Positions 26,128 through 38,621 of a stretch of DNA of 64,000 nt are shown piece by piece. Origin of the DNA: Wuchereria bancrofti (Eukaryota; Nematoda; Chromadorea; Rhabditida; Onchocercidae); NCBI GenBank assembly GCA_005281725.1, contig SSBO01000012.1:23186289-23250288 (forward strand). The letters are read 5' to 3'. Position numbers and translations under genes: made by a program. The notes under the pieces were generated by a model that saw only the letters and a list, made by a program, of their open reading frames with translations, was not told where the DNA came from and did not search any database. Position 1 is the first letter of the stretch, and each line of letters opens with the position of its first letter.

Positions 26128-26346
26128 TAATAGCTTGTGAAAAATGCCTTAGGCGATCATCGTCGTCCCCTCTTACTCTTATAACATAAAATAAATAATA
26201 TAATTCCTCGTGTTTATCGCATATGTTCAGAGAGGCTATTTTTCTTTCATCTCTTATTTTCCTTATTTTTCATTTTAGCTTTTTCATTTTCCAATTTTTT
26301 CTTACATTCTAAAGTAGTTGTATGTATATATATGTAAGAGGGAAAA

Positions 26347-26420
26347 GGAGAGAGAGAGAGAGAGAGAGAGGGAGAAGGAGAAGGAAAGAAAGGGAGAGAG
26401 AGAGAGAGAGAGAGGGAAAG
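26347..26420. repeat. GA microsatellite
   Basis: Interrupted GA dinucleotide array. Serine/leucine-rich open frames on the opposite strand are artefacts of it. Confidence 0.9.
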
Positions 26421-27502
26421 AATATTCAATATATTTATAACAATAACATAATTTACTACTACTGGTAGTTGCAGTAGTAGTAGTAGTAACTAGTAGTAAA
26501 AATAGCAATCATATTGGGGACAGCTCCATTGCACACAAAATGTCTGCAATGTCCACAGCAACAATTTGTGATTTATGAATGTTTGTATGTGTGTGTATGT
26601 ATGTATGTATGTAGATATGTATATGTTGACAAAATAACAACCGGAAAATTGACAAAATAAGATTGAACTGATACTTTTTCGTAAACAATACCGATATGTA
26701 TAGAGATGCAAATAAATAAACAAATAAACAAACAAACAAACATACATACATACATTACATTACATACATATAGATGATCCATAAAGAATCATAATAAAAT
26801 GGACATATATTTTCTAATGTAACATTTAATAGTGGGATAATTTCACTTTTCAAATAATCAACAAACAAGAAATGGCATGACAAGAAGAGAAAACTTTGAT
26901 AAATTATAATCAACATATAATTATTAATTTTAATGGAAAATAAATTTTATTTCATCTCTTTCGTCCATTTTAATTAATTGATGCAAATTGAAAATAAACT
27001 ACATGAGATTAAATCAACCATTCTCAATAAAACTACTATTTACGATTTTGATAAAATGATGAATATTTACTGGTTACCTTCTCTTTGTTTTTTTTTTCTT
27101 TCGTTTTTTCTTGTGTTGTAATCAATTTCATATCACAGTTTAAAATAGAAATATTTTGATTTCTCTGATAGTAAGAAAATTCTCAAAAACATCTTATTTT
27201 CAATTCAATAATATATTTACATCTGTTTTAGTAAAATTATTTTATTAATTATATTTTTATTAGTGTAATTTTTTACCGTTCAAAATGAAAAAAAAAAAAA
27301 AAAAAAAAAGATTGAATCATTAATACTTTAACAAAATGTTCCATTTACCGTTAAACTTGATACAACTATTTGCCTTAAATTTCTTATCAAATGACATTAG
27401 AGTTTTTTATCAAATTTATTATGATATTTTATTTTATCTCAAATCGCCATTATGATTAATCTGAAATGTAATATATTATGGAATATATTTTTACCTATAT
27501 TA

Positions 27503-27696
27503 TTATTTATAGGTGTTGGATGGTAGTCAAACTATGAGGGTGATAACATTTTCACCGGTTCTCCTGGTAACAACCTGAAATTACCCTGTATAATAGCAGT
27601 GGTAAAAAGCAAGAAGTGAGGAAATTTAGAAGGAAAAGATTGAAATTTTCACGAAAAAAAGTAATCCAGGAGGACGAGTACCATCATCATAATTGA
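27503..27696 (+). promoter_or_regulatory. Probable 5' UTR / trans-splice region of hbl-1
   Basis: Just upstream of the proposed hbl-1 ATG, AG acceptor-like positions occur after a TTATTTATAG run (AG at 27511-27512) and at 27668-27669 (CCAG). Either could receive a spliced leader. Sequence from about 27520 on has more G+C than the region above. An in-frame TGA sits directly before the ATG (27694-27696). Confidence 0.35.
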
Positions 27697-29737
27697 ATGA
27701 GTTATGAGGAATTAGTTGAAGTAGAAACGAACGGATGGTCACTGCAGAGGAGCAACGTTTTCATCAAGGTACACATTTTCAATCTTTTTATTACTAATAT
27801 CTTAAATGATTAATTCAAATTGATCAAATTAGATTGCAATTTTAATTTAGTATAAATAAATAATTGATAAGAAGTTTGTAATTATTTACATCTTTTTTCT
27901 TTTTTTTGTAACTTTTATAATAATATATATGTGATAGGAGTGAAATGTAAAGTAAATATCAGTCAAAGGATACTTTTTATGTTAGGCAATAATATCTATA
28001 TTTTCGCTATGTAATATTTAAACGTTATTTAAAAAAAAATAAAAATAAAAATATTATCCAGTTATTTTAAATCATTTTATTTTCACATTATTTCAAAAAT
28101 TATTTTAAATCTTCGTAAACATATGGCATAACTAAAATATGGCTGAATTATAAATGTAATTATATCGTATTATATTAGCTATTAAAGTTATTCTGTGAAT
28201 TTTATTCAATCTTAACAATAAGCGTTAATTCAATGAAAGGAATAACTTTTTGTTATTTTCAAACTATTTGAAATGTCTAAATATGCTCATATCTAATTTA
28301 TAAAATATGTATTAGTTATATAAATAATAAAATTCATATTACATATTATTCAATTATGAAATATATATGTAAGGAGATTTAAAAAAAAAAAAAAATTGAA
28401 AAAATTGCAAAGAAATATAAAATTAAAATTAAAGTTTGCAATTGAAGGAAAAAAAAAAAGCCAAAAAGAGAAGGGGAAAAAAAAAGAGGTGAAATATTCT
28501 TAGAAGGAATCATTTAAGCATATCAAATGCTTACATAATTGAATATATATTTTATTTATATATTCATATAAGACAACCAAATACATAACAATGATACTTT
28601 TCTTTTTTATATTTTATTGTTGACAATAAAATATCAAAAACTCTTTTTTTTTTTCTTCTCTTTTCTTTTCTCTTCCCTATCTTTTTTTCTCTTTTAATTT
28701 GTATTTTTTTTTTCCTTTCTTTTTATTTTCATTTTTTTCTTCTTTTTTTTTTTTTTTTTTAAATATTCATGATGAATTCTTCCTTTGAAACTTAGTTTAT
28801 CTGAATCAACACAATGAAGATAATTGTAATAAAAGAAAAAGAGAGAAAAGAACTTTTTCTTTTTTTCTCGTATTAAATTCACTTTTTTCCATTTTCTTCC
28901 TATTTTTGTAAGCGTTGTTTGTTTTATTTTTCAATGTATGATTTGATTTTTCAATTAATTTGCAAATTTGACATTATTATCGATTAGTGTATTCAATGAA
29001 TTAAATTACGAATGATATCTCATTTGATCATTTATTAATGAATAATTTTTTTTAATCAGACGGTGGTTTCTTTTTTTCTTTTGGATTTTTTTTTATGCAT
29101 TTTTTTTGATAAGGGTAAGATAAATTGTTAACCTGAATGAAAGGCAATTATTATCAATTTGTTTTCATTAATGAAAAATTTAGCTTAATCACGTTATCAT
29201 TCTCTTTAATGAAATATCATTTCAGAATTATACCAATAATACACGTGGCTTTTGTCCAATGCAACACGATAAGAACATTACTGGAACATCTGGCGTAAGT
29301 CTATCGTCCATCACACCTTATGATAATTTCGTCCAACAACAACAACAACAACAACAACAATCGTCAAGTGGTAGTTCAATACTATCAACTCGATTAATAT
29401 CATCCATTTCTTCTGAGCTATCAAATTTAGATGGTGGAGATTCTCATGATTCGTTGCAACAGCAACAAACTGATACGACACAAAAATTGCTAGCTCATCT
29501 TAGTTCAACTATTAGTAGTGGTGATCCTTCTGTACCACATGTAACAACATCTCAACAAATTTACATAACTGCTACAGCTGCAGAAGAAGCTAAATTGATG
29601 GAAACTAGAAAGCAGCAACTTCTTCAAAAATTACAACAACAATTAAATAGTAATAAAGTATCCGCTAATGGTACCACTAATGCAACCGTTGCAACACAAC
29701 TTTGGCTTCAACAAAATTGCGCTACAACGGCTTCATT

Positions 29738-29779
<42 letters not shown>

Positions 29780-32700
29780 GCAACAACAACAGCTGGCCAA
29801 TAAGATAAACCAAAATCAATCTTCGATTATTTTGACCAATCATTCAACTACTGCAAATCTTATACCTGAAACACATGCACAACAGCAAATTACAACTCTT
29901 CAACAGGATGTTCAGCAGCAACGAACTTCATTCCTGAATTCTGATTATCAACAACAACTTGTACAAAATGGTGATTTACGATTGAAGGGTGAAAGTGAAC
30001 AGCAATCATTATCAGATGTCAAAACTGCTGCTACAGTATCACAATATCATACTCCTCTATCACCACATCCGGTGGTACATACCGATGATTGTTCCAGTGC
30101 TTTCCGGCAACCACAACGTCAACAATACATGTCGAATCAAAATACGGAAATATGTCAAGATCGTACTATTACTGCAACAGCAGTAATAACTCGAGATTGT
30201 GATGATTCATCAAATTTTGCAATACCATCATCATCATCATCATCATCATCGTCAACTTCTTCCTTTGTGACATCTTTGTCACGGAATCATATCTCATCCG
30301 TAGAAAGGGATTATCATAACGGAGAAGATGATACAATTGAATCGAAGCTTATCATCAGTGACATCGAAATGACCGATGATTGTAGTAAAACTGATAAAAC
30401 TATTAACATAGATGAGTCTTATTCAGTTAGCAAGGTAACTGATGAAGGAGGCGGAAAAGGACAACCGTTATTAACAACCGGAATGAGCAATGAAATTATT
30501 GGCATTTCGTCATATGCAACTATGGGTTCAGTAATTCATGCGGATAGCGATGAATTTGCTGAAAAAACGGATAATGCCGATGAACAACCACGAATGAAAT
30601 CTATTTTAGATTTTGGTGAATTTTAGTTTTTCTATTTACCAATCAACAGAATGGAAAAAAAAAAAAAACAAACTGTTCGTAAAAGTGTCTCAGTGAATGT
30701 ACAACACTGAATAATCGGATAGCAATTCTTACTTAGTCTTTAAAGGAAATTTTAAATTGTATTCAGCCGAAAAAAAAAACATTTAAATTAGCAAAATTAC
30801 ATACTTTATAATTCGTTTTATTTTTTATTTTTCTCTCGTACTCATACCGCGTAATGAAAATTCCGGAAGCGGAATGATATTTGTTTTATGATTAGGAATA
30901 AAATGAGCTTGTATAAATATAATAAAATGATTATAAAATGAATAAAATGATTACTTAATTTGTAGAAAGTTTTAAAATGAATAAAATGATTATTTAATTT
31001 GTAGAAAGTTTTTTCGAAAACTAAACAGATGTTTATCAGTGAGTCTTCTTGATCTTCGAAAACTTTTAATCTCAAAAGATTTACTCGATTCAGAATCCAG
31101 AAATCTTTTTCCGTCTAGTTTTTTTTAAATATACTTTATATACATATGTGTCTTATTGTTGACAAACAACCAATGAAACAAAATAAGCATATGATATGTG
31201 ATTTCACTTTTTAGTGGAAGGAGAAGTGGAAATAGATGATCACAAAGAATGTGATGAAGATGAAATGGATGAAAAACCGTTAACTGATGATGACGATACC
31301 GGAAGCGGAATAGTTAATGATAGTGAGAGCAGGTATTACAGTAGTCGTTAATTTTGTATTATTTTTAGTATTTTTCTTTTCTTAAACTCTTTTTCTGGAA
31401 TTCTGATATTTATGTAAATTCCTTGATGAAATTATTTCTCGAAGATATTTCTCGAAAACATTATACATCGAATAAGCGGTACTGAAAGCATTGCAGACTT
31501 CTGGTGAGTGGTATAGAATCTCCCGAAAAACACCGAACACGTACGAAAACACCGCTTGGACAAACTCGATTTACGGCAATATGCATTGAAGAACGTATCC
31601 TAAACGAGAAATTAGTCCCTTCTACGACATCGTCAACAGCAACAACCTCAGGTTCCGCAGCTAGCAGTGTCAGTCCATGCCATCGTTTAGTATCGCAAAC
31701 CGCACATGCGGCACCAAGCTCACGATCTGATTCCATCTCCAGTACGCCTAGTTCGTCAACATTTTGCCGTGCTCCTGGCCTAGGTCCGATAAATGTTACG
31801 GAAGCGCAACAATCTGGTGCTGCACTTCCGCTTGTCTGTAATATCTGTGGCTTCTCATGTAACTCTAAATTCCACTATAATTCTCATATGAACACTCATG
31901 GTGATCACCAGTGCACAATGTGTGATTATACGTCACGTACGGAGGGACGTTTAAAGAAACATATGCGTGATTCACATACCGTTGAGGAACAACTTGCTGC
32001 AGGTCTTGACGTAGAACAAGCGTTAACTAACAGTACTTCTACATCAAGTACACCGGTAGCACGAATCACAACAACACCTGTAGATGCTAGCAACCTTTCT
32101 ACCTCAATGGCTTCTGTCCTAGAAGCAGCTAATTTGGCGGCAGCTGCACAAGCTGCGGCACAAGCTGTTGCTGCTAGTTGTTCATCGAACTCAAGCAGTG
32201 GTCAAACGACATCAGCACAAAGTGATTCCGGTAGTGGTCTTAGTTTGCCATCCGGTTCGGGAACTCCGCCATCGAGCGATATCATTTCATCATCAAAACT
32301 TTCCGGTGCTGCAAATTCCATAAGTGGATTGGTACCATCTGCGCTGGATCAAATTCGTGCTTTCACAGAAAATCCAAGTGTGTTACCGGATTTATCATCA
32401 GCAAATTTAGCAACAGCACTGATCTCACAGGGTCTTCTTAGTTCACAAGCATTCCATGAAAGTATGAAATCGATAAACAGCGATGAACAATCAATTAGTC
32501 CGGTAAACGGTGATAAACCAAGGCAATGTTCAAGTAAACCAAAAACTTACAAATGTAAACAATGTAGTCATATCAGTACTTCTAAGGAAGAGCAATGGGC
32601 TCATGCTCGAACTCATATACCTGTCGAAAAGCAACTTGGCTGTACACGATGCGGTTTTGTCACCGAATACAAGCATCATTTGGTATCACATTTTTTACTT

Positions 32701-35700
32701 TTTACTTTACGCATAAATACCAATAAACTAAAGTTGATGTAAAAAAGGATTTTTTTTTAATTTAGTCTTTTTCCAATATTTTCTTTTTTTTTTTGACAAA
32801 TTTAAATTAAATAGAATCAATTTAGAAATATATATTCTCTTGAAAAGATGCGATTTTTAGATCATTATATAGATACAATTAGATTACAAATGCATAAATG
32901 ACATTAATTAAATTGTTCTAGAGAACAAGAAATTTGTTATCTTTCTATCCGAAAAAAAGAAAAAAAAATTAAATATTTTTTACATTTTATCAAATAAACA
33001 TTATTAGTACCGGAATGAATTATTCCAGGAATATCATTTACGAAATCATATGGGATCTAAACCATTCCATTGTAAAAAATGCGCCTATTCCTGTGTCAAT
33101 AAATCAATGCTTAATTCACATATGAAATCACACACAAATATTTATCAATTTCGTTGTCGTGATTGTACCTATGCTACAAAATATTGTCATAGCTTAAAAT
33201 TACATCTGAGAAAATATAATCATAATCGAGCTACTGATGTTATCGATTCAGCTGTAAACATTACTGTTAATGCTGCCGCTAGCACAAGTGATCTTTGTAA
33301 TGGTAAGTATTCTTGCTAATGTTTTTTTTTTTTTTTTTGTTTTTTTTTTGTTTATCAATAAATTTCTGAATTTGATGAAAATGATAATATATGAAATTGA
33401 TTAATATATGTTAAGGTTCAACGCAAGCAGTTGCGGAAAATGATGATACAGCAATGCGACGTCTTAGTGAATCGCTTGCGGTACAACAATCTGTTGATGG
33501 TTCCTCACCGGAACCACTACCAACAACATCAACTATGGCACAAGAATTAACTGCTGCATTAGGTATGACACCGGTTGTCACCAGTAATTCTCTAGATATA
33601 GCATCACATTTACTCTTCCGTCAACAACATCAGGTACGTACTGTTTTTTTATTGTTTACTTTAAATTAATGAAATTATTATTCTAAAATATTTTAGATAT
33701 ATTTGTGTTAATTTTTTTTTTTCAAAACAAATATAATTGGCTAATTTTGCTTAAATTTTTTTTTTTGTAGATAAGATTTTAAAAAAAAAAAAATTTTTTT
33801 CTGATCTGATCGTTGAAGAAATTTCGAATAAGTAAATTTTTCAAAGATAATTAAACGAATAGTAGGAGAAAACAAAATGAAATGATATGATTAGACAAAT
33901 TGATAAGAAAAAAAAATGACACAATTAATTAATTAATTAATTATGAATAGACAATAAGTAAAAGAAAGCTTTTATGTTTATAGATGGAAGAAATGGAATT
34001 ATTGCTTCGATTAAAAAATATGGCTGGACTAAATCCAGGTGCTATGCTTGGCATATCTTTGCAATGTCCAGCATGTAGTTATCAAGCAATCAATCAGGGT
34101 GACAGTTTACGACATCAGCTAGGCCATCTGATCGGTCCAAATGGTGAAAATCCGCTTATTCCATTGTATAATATATTTGGAATACCGCAAACAGCTGGTG
34201 TACCCAGCGAAACATCATTGTTCGTATCTTTTGGAACATTTTAAAATATTTTTAAAATTGTATTCTGTGGATTAGTTTTAATCTTTTTTTCGCTATAATT
34301 TAACTTGATTTTTAAAAATTAATTAAGCCTTAGATGAGCAGCAAATTTGTTCGTTTATAATTTTCATTTCTTTCATTCTATCTGTCTATATTTATCCATC
34401 TATTTAATCTATATTTAACTTTCTCTCTACACTTTGTGATTTAAGCTAATTTATTATCCAATTAAAATGGAAAAATATTCTTATAATTTCATTCTTGTTT
34501 GAAAATAATCGGTTTTATTTGACAATAATACGTTTAAAATCTTTTCCAATTTACGTTTTACGTAAATTACAGTGAATCAAGTAGTAATTTAAATGAACAA
34601 ATGGAACAACAAGATGATGAAATGGGAACATCAAAAGTGGAAGTGGATGATTATATTAGTGGTGCTGAAGTTGATGAAAAAACTGGTATAACCGATTCGG
34701 AAGATCATATGATGAGTGATATTTCCGGTACGTTTTCTAATTTTATTACGGTTACGAAATTTAATGAAAATACTTAGAATGATACAGAATTTTTCATCAA
34801 AAATTTTAAGTAAACTAAAAATTTTAAGTAAAAAAATTTTTCATTCAAAAATTTAAGTAAACTTTTAAATTTTAATAAACTTTCATCAAAAAAAGTTTAG
34901 GTAAGTAAAATTTAAGTAAACTAAACTAATTTTATGCAAAATAAATGAAAAATTAAAATTATGATATTTTTTGGTTAGCAAAAGCTGTTATTGTTGGCGT
35001 ATTTAATTAAAATCAAATAGAACGTTTTTTTTTTTTTTTTCTTTTTTTTTTTTTAACAAATGGCTAATGAATAATTTTATTCGGTGTGTAAAATATTCGT
35101 GTATTCTTTATGTATTTTTTGATGATTTAGTCTAAATTAATCTAAATTGTCTAAATTAATAGTACGACAACAGACGTAAAATCTTTTTTAGACGTTAACA
35201 AACGTAAAATATCTCAATTTATTTGAACTAAATAGAAGAGATATTATGAAAGTTTGAAATTGCTGTAAATAGTTAGATTTTTTTATGAAATAAATTTGCA
35301 TAAAAAGGTTTATTTCATTTTAGGTGAGTCAGACGATTCACCAAGTTCTGGAAAAAGTAGTATTGATGAGGGTTCATCCGGTATGGAACAGGAAAGTGAT
35401 AAAGGTGCAAAAAAGCGAAAAGCTGGTTTAAAGCTAAATCAAATTGCTGCACGACTTCAGGAGAAAAATTCACCTGAAAATCCCGGTTCCAGTGATAGTA
35501 TGAATGACTCTAAGTATGAAGTAAGATTTTTAATAATTTAAATTATTTTTTATTGTTTTTGTTAGCTTCTAACAAATTTCAATTATTTGTTTATCGTAAA
35601 TAAATAAAATAAATAAATAAATTTCTTTTTTTTAAATTTCTTTAAAATGAATAAATAAAAATGTAATAAATTGCAGGGATTGTTATTATCAGGAATGAAA

Positions 35701-36700
35701 GAGAATCCATTGAATGAAATGAGTGGAACTTCTGTAGGTATAACTTTAGATTCACAAGAAGCGCCATCAATATCATCATTATCGTCAACAACGCCATTAG
35801 CAGCACCACAACCACAATTGATACCACCTCTTGGAATACACAATGATCTGATTAATTTAAGCAATTTAAATATTTTTCAACAAGCATGTATTGCTCATAT
35901 GCAAGAAATGGAGGTTTGTTTTTTATTAATTTTAATAATTTTTAAAATAAACAAATTTCAAACCTTTTTTTTTTCCCTTTGTATATCTTTACATATGTGA
36001 AATATTGAAAATGATTTATTTAATTTATAAAATTAATTAATTAATTAATGTTGTATACATATTGAAAATAGTTTATTTAATTTGCAAAATTATTTCATTA
36101 ATGTTGTATACATATTGAAAATAGTTTATTTAATTTATAAAAATAATTAATGTTGTATACATTATTGAAAATAATTTATTTAATTTATAAATAATTAATG
36201 TTGTTATGCATATTGAAAATAATTTATTTAATTTATAAAATCAATTCATTAATGTTGTACACATTATTGAAAATAATTTATTTGTTTTATAAAATCAATT
36301 TATTAATATTGTATACATATTGAAAATAATTTATTTAATTTATAAAATCAATTCATTAGTGTTGTATACATATTGAAAATTCAACTTATAAAATTTAATT
36401 TATAAAATTAATTAATTAATTGTTATTTTTTTACTTCATTCTTTAACTTTTTTTTTTTTTCGCCATTTTTTAATTTTTTCCATTTTTTTTTTTTTTTTGA
36501 AATTTCAGCGTAAGCTACATATCCTAGAAATGTGGCGTTTTTCATGCGGTCATTGCAAAATGGCATTCCAGGATGAGCCATTATATCATATTCATATGGG
36601 ATATCACGGATATGAGAATCCATTTAAATGTAATCGTTGTGGTCAAGCATGTTCCGATTTTCTTACATTCAATCTTCATTTACTACAAGCAAAACATTAA
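27697..36700 (+). CDS. hbl-1: Hunchback-like zinc-finger transcription factor HBL-1
   Basis: Orthologue of C. elegans HBL-1 / Drosophila Hunchback, a nuclear DNA-binding repressor of developmental timing. Proposed coding exons: 27697-27768, 29226-30615, 31215-31332, 31497-32682, 33029-33302, 33416-33633, 33984-34219, 34573-34727, 35324-35520, 35677-35913, 36509-36700. They total 4,275 nt, or about 1,424 residues, and all phases agree. Fingers: two at residues 641-687, the Hunchback-typical four-finger block at about 880-987 (motifs VNKSML and ATKYCHS), one at about 1114-1134, and the C-terminal pair at 1374-1424 (motif GYENPFKC). Exon 2 is glutamine-rich with two poly-Q tracts. Exon 9 has a basic, nuclear-signal-like KKRKAGLKL stretch. 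Weak points are exon 1 (a single ATG preceded by a stop, after which a 1.46-kb intron keeps frame) and the exon 7 donor, where only TT|GTTCGT or an earlier TT|GTATAA fits the phase. Longer than C. elegans HBL-1 (about 980 residues). Confidence 0.9.
29331..29361 (+). repeat. Coding CAA repeat, poly-Q tract 1 of hbl-1
   Basis: Run of nine CAA codons in hbl-1 exon 2, at about residues 60-68. In-frame trinucleotide run that may vary in length. Confidence 0.9.
29736..29799 (+). repeat. Coding CAA/CAG repeat, poly-Q tract 2 of hbl-1
   Basis: About 18 to 20 consecutive glutamine codons, mostly CAA with two CAG, in hbl-1 exon 2. Candidate length-polymorphic activation-type tract. Confidence 0.9.
30220..30252 (+). 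repeat. Coding TCA repeat, poly-Ser tract of hbl-1
   Basis: Ten TCA/TCG serine codons in a row in exon 2 of hbl-1. Confidence 0.85.
34788..34930 (+). repeat. Short tandem repeats in hbl-1 intron 8
   Basis: Four or more imperfect copies of an A/T-rich unit containing TTTTAAGTAAA in the intron between exons 8 and 9. Confidence 0.6.
36003..36412 (+). repeat. Minisatellite in hbl-1 intron 10
   Basis: Seven full copies and a partial copy of a 48-58 bp AT-rich unit that starts with ATTGAAAATA and ends with TTGTATACAT. It fills most of the 595-bp intron 35914-36508. Confidence 0.9.
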
Positions 36701-36770
36701 AATTTTTCATCACAAATATTATTATTTATTTCTTATAACAATTTTCTTATCATTTTTTTTTTTTTTTTTT

Positions 36771-37070
36771 NNNNNNNNNNNNNNNNNNNNNNNNNNNNNN
36801 NNNNNNNNNNNNNNNNNNNNNNNNNNNNNNNNNNNNNNNNNNNNNNNNNNNNNNNNNNNNNNNNNNNNNNNNNNNNNNNNNNNNNNNNNNNNNNNNNNNN
36901 NNNNNNNNNNNNNNNNNNNNNNNNNNNNNNNNNNNNNNNNNNNNNNNNNNNNNNNNNNNNNNNNNNNNNNNNNNNNNNNNNNNNNNNNNNNNNNNNNNNN
37001 NNNNNNNNNNNNNNNNNNNNNNNNNNNNNNNNNNNNNNNNNNNNNNNNNNNNNNNNNNNNNNNNNNNNNN
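36771..37070. other. Assembly gap of 300 N
   Basis: Exactly 300 unknown bases, flanked on both sides by poly-T. The round length suggests a placeholder, so the real distance and content are unknown. Confidence 0.99.
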
Positions 37071-37394
37071 TTTTTTTTTTTTTAAAGAAAAAAATGTAGC
37101 ATAATTGTATTTCATTTCAAAAAATAACAAACAAACAATCCGAGGAATTTCGTTTATATTTAGAAAAAAAAAAAATTAATTCCACTTTTAGGCTTTTCAT
37201 TTGCTATAATTTGAGAAAGTATGAAAAAATTTGATTGAAGTATAATTAATATACATACATTTACACTTCCATGGTCATTTCTGTTTATTGACAAGAAGTT
37301 AAAAATTTTCCTATAATTCATTTTGTCAAAATTAATTAATTTTCATATTACCCATTTTGCATTGATACTGTTCTGAAGTGCAGGCTAAAACAAT

Positions 37395-37422
37395 GTCTCA
37401 GGCTGTCTTTCTATTTCTCAGG
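37395..37422 (+). promoter_or_regulatory. Two lin-4-type offset sites
   Basis: GTCTCAGG at 37395-37402 pairs with lin-4 bases 3-10, and TCTCAGG at 37416-37422 with bases 3-9. Base 2 is unpaired in both, so they are offset rather than canonical seeds. They lie 21 bases apart about 0.7 kb after the hbl-1 stop (including the gap). Confidence 0.4.
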
Positions 37423-37555
37423 CGCATACTGCCTCAAATCATCAAAATAATGGTTTTCTTTTTTTTCCTTTTTTTTTTTCTTCCTCTTTTTTTTTTCTTT
37501 TTAATCCCTTTTTAAAGGGTTTCATTAATTATCATTTATCAACTATTATTTTTCT

Positions 37556-37563
37556 TGTACATA
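37556..37563 (+). promoter_or_regulatory. Pumilio/PUF element (TGTACATA)
   Basis: Match to the Pumilio consensus TGTANATA in the hbl-1 3' side. Drosophila hunchback mRNA is repressed by Nanos and Pumilio through its 3' UTR. Confidence 0.35.
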
Positions 37564-37790
37564 TATATAGGGATCAGTCTATTTTTGTTGTTTATTTTTC
37601 TTCATTCTTATTTTCATTTATGATTTTCCGGAAATTTTTTTGTGCAAACAAGTCGAAAAAAACGAAAGAAATTCTGGAAAATTTACAATTGAATTCTTAA
37701 TGAGTTCGTTTTTTTTTTTTTTTTTTTCCTTTTATGTCATTATTGTTTTTGTCTTCATTTTTATCACCAAATGTTCATATATTTCCTTTT

Positions 37791-37797
37791 CTACCTC
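37791..37797 (+). promoter_or_regulatory. let-7 seed site (CTACCTC)
   Basis: Perfect complement of let-7 bases 2-8, on the hbl-1 sense strand about 1.1 kb after the stop. The let-7 family (let-7, mir-48, mir-84, mir-241) represses hbl-1 in C. elegans. Confidence 0.55.
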
Positions 37798-37921
37798 GTT
37801 GATATTTTCGAGAAAAAAAAAAGAAAAAAAAAAGAATGAATTTACTGTATTAGAAAAAAAAAAATATTATCATTCCATAAATAATCATTTCTGTATTTAT
37901 TCCATTCATATTTAATTTTTA

Positions 37922-37927
37922 AATAAA
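37922..37927 (+). terminator. Possible proximal poly(A) signal of hbl-1
   Basis: AATAAA on the sense strand, about 125 bases after the first let-7 seed site. If used, the 3' UTR keeps that site but loses the 8-mer lin-4 site at 38614. Confidence 0.25.
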
Positions 37928-38329
37928 CAAGGCTGATTTTTCTTTCTTTTTTTTTTGTTTTTAGGTTTCAGATTTTGTTTTGTGATGGAAGTGCTGAAAG
38001 TATGAAAATGTTTTTTGTTGTTGACTTCTTTCGTCTTTTTTTTTTTTTCTGCATCATAATAATCGGTATATAATTTGTTATATACCTGGAAAGCTATTCC
38101 GGAATTTCAGAAATGTTTTGCAAATTGAAAAATGAAGTAAAAAAAAAGTAAAACAATGATAGTAATTGATTTTTCGAAATGTTCGAAATCAAATTTTTTT
38201 TTTTATCATTTATATTTAATATATTTGTACTTTTTGAAGATATGATAATGAAGGAAGAGAAATGATGAAAAACTTTGGTAATTTCATGGATGATAAGTTT
38301 TCCAGAAAAAGCATCATGTCATTTTTGAA

Positions 38330-38337
38330 TGTAAATA
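38330..38337 (+). promoter_or_regulatory. Pumilio/PUF element (TGTAAATA)
   Basis: Second match to TGTANATA on the hbl-1 sense strand. Confidence 0.35.
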
Positions 38338-38613
38338 TTTTGATCTATGTATGAACTCAGAGTGTTTTTTTTTTTTTTTTTTTTTTTTGCTTGACTATCT
38401 CAGTTGTCCCATGTGTCTCTATTAAAATTCAAAAATTACTTATTTCAAATTTATAATTTTCTCTTTGTCTATATTTTACCATTTTTTTTTTTCCTAAAAT
38501 TTTCGCTCATTATTACTATTATTATCATTATTGTTATTATTACTACTAATTATTATTATTATTATTTTTCAAAATACGTGGTGATGTTATACGGTTACTT
38601 TGATCATCATCAA

Positions 38614-38621
38614 CTCAGGGA
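38614..38621 (+). promoter_or_regulatory. lin-4 8-mer seed site (CTCAGGGA)
   Basis: Perfect complement of lin-4 (mir-125 family) bases 1-8, about 1.9 kb after the hbl-1 stop. lin-4 contributes to hbl-1 repression in C. elegans. Confidence 0.5.

Noticed and set aside
31461..31736. Open frame on the - strand within hbl-1 exon 4
   Set aside because: Antisense shadow of the coding exon.
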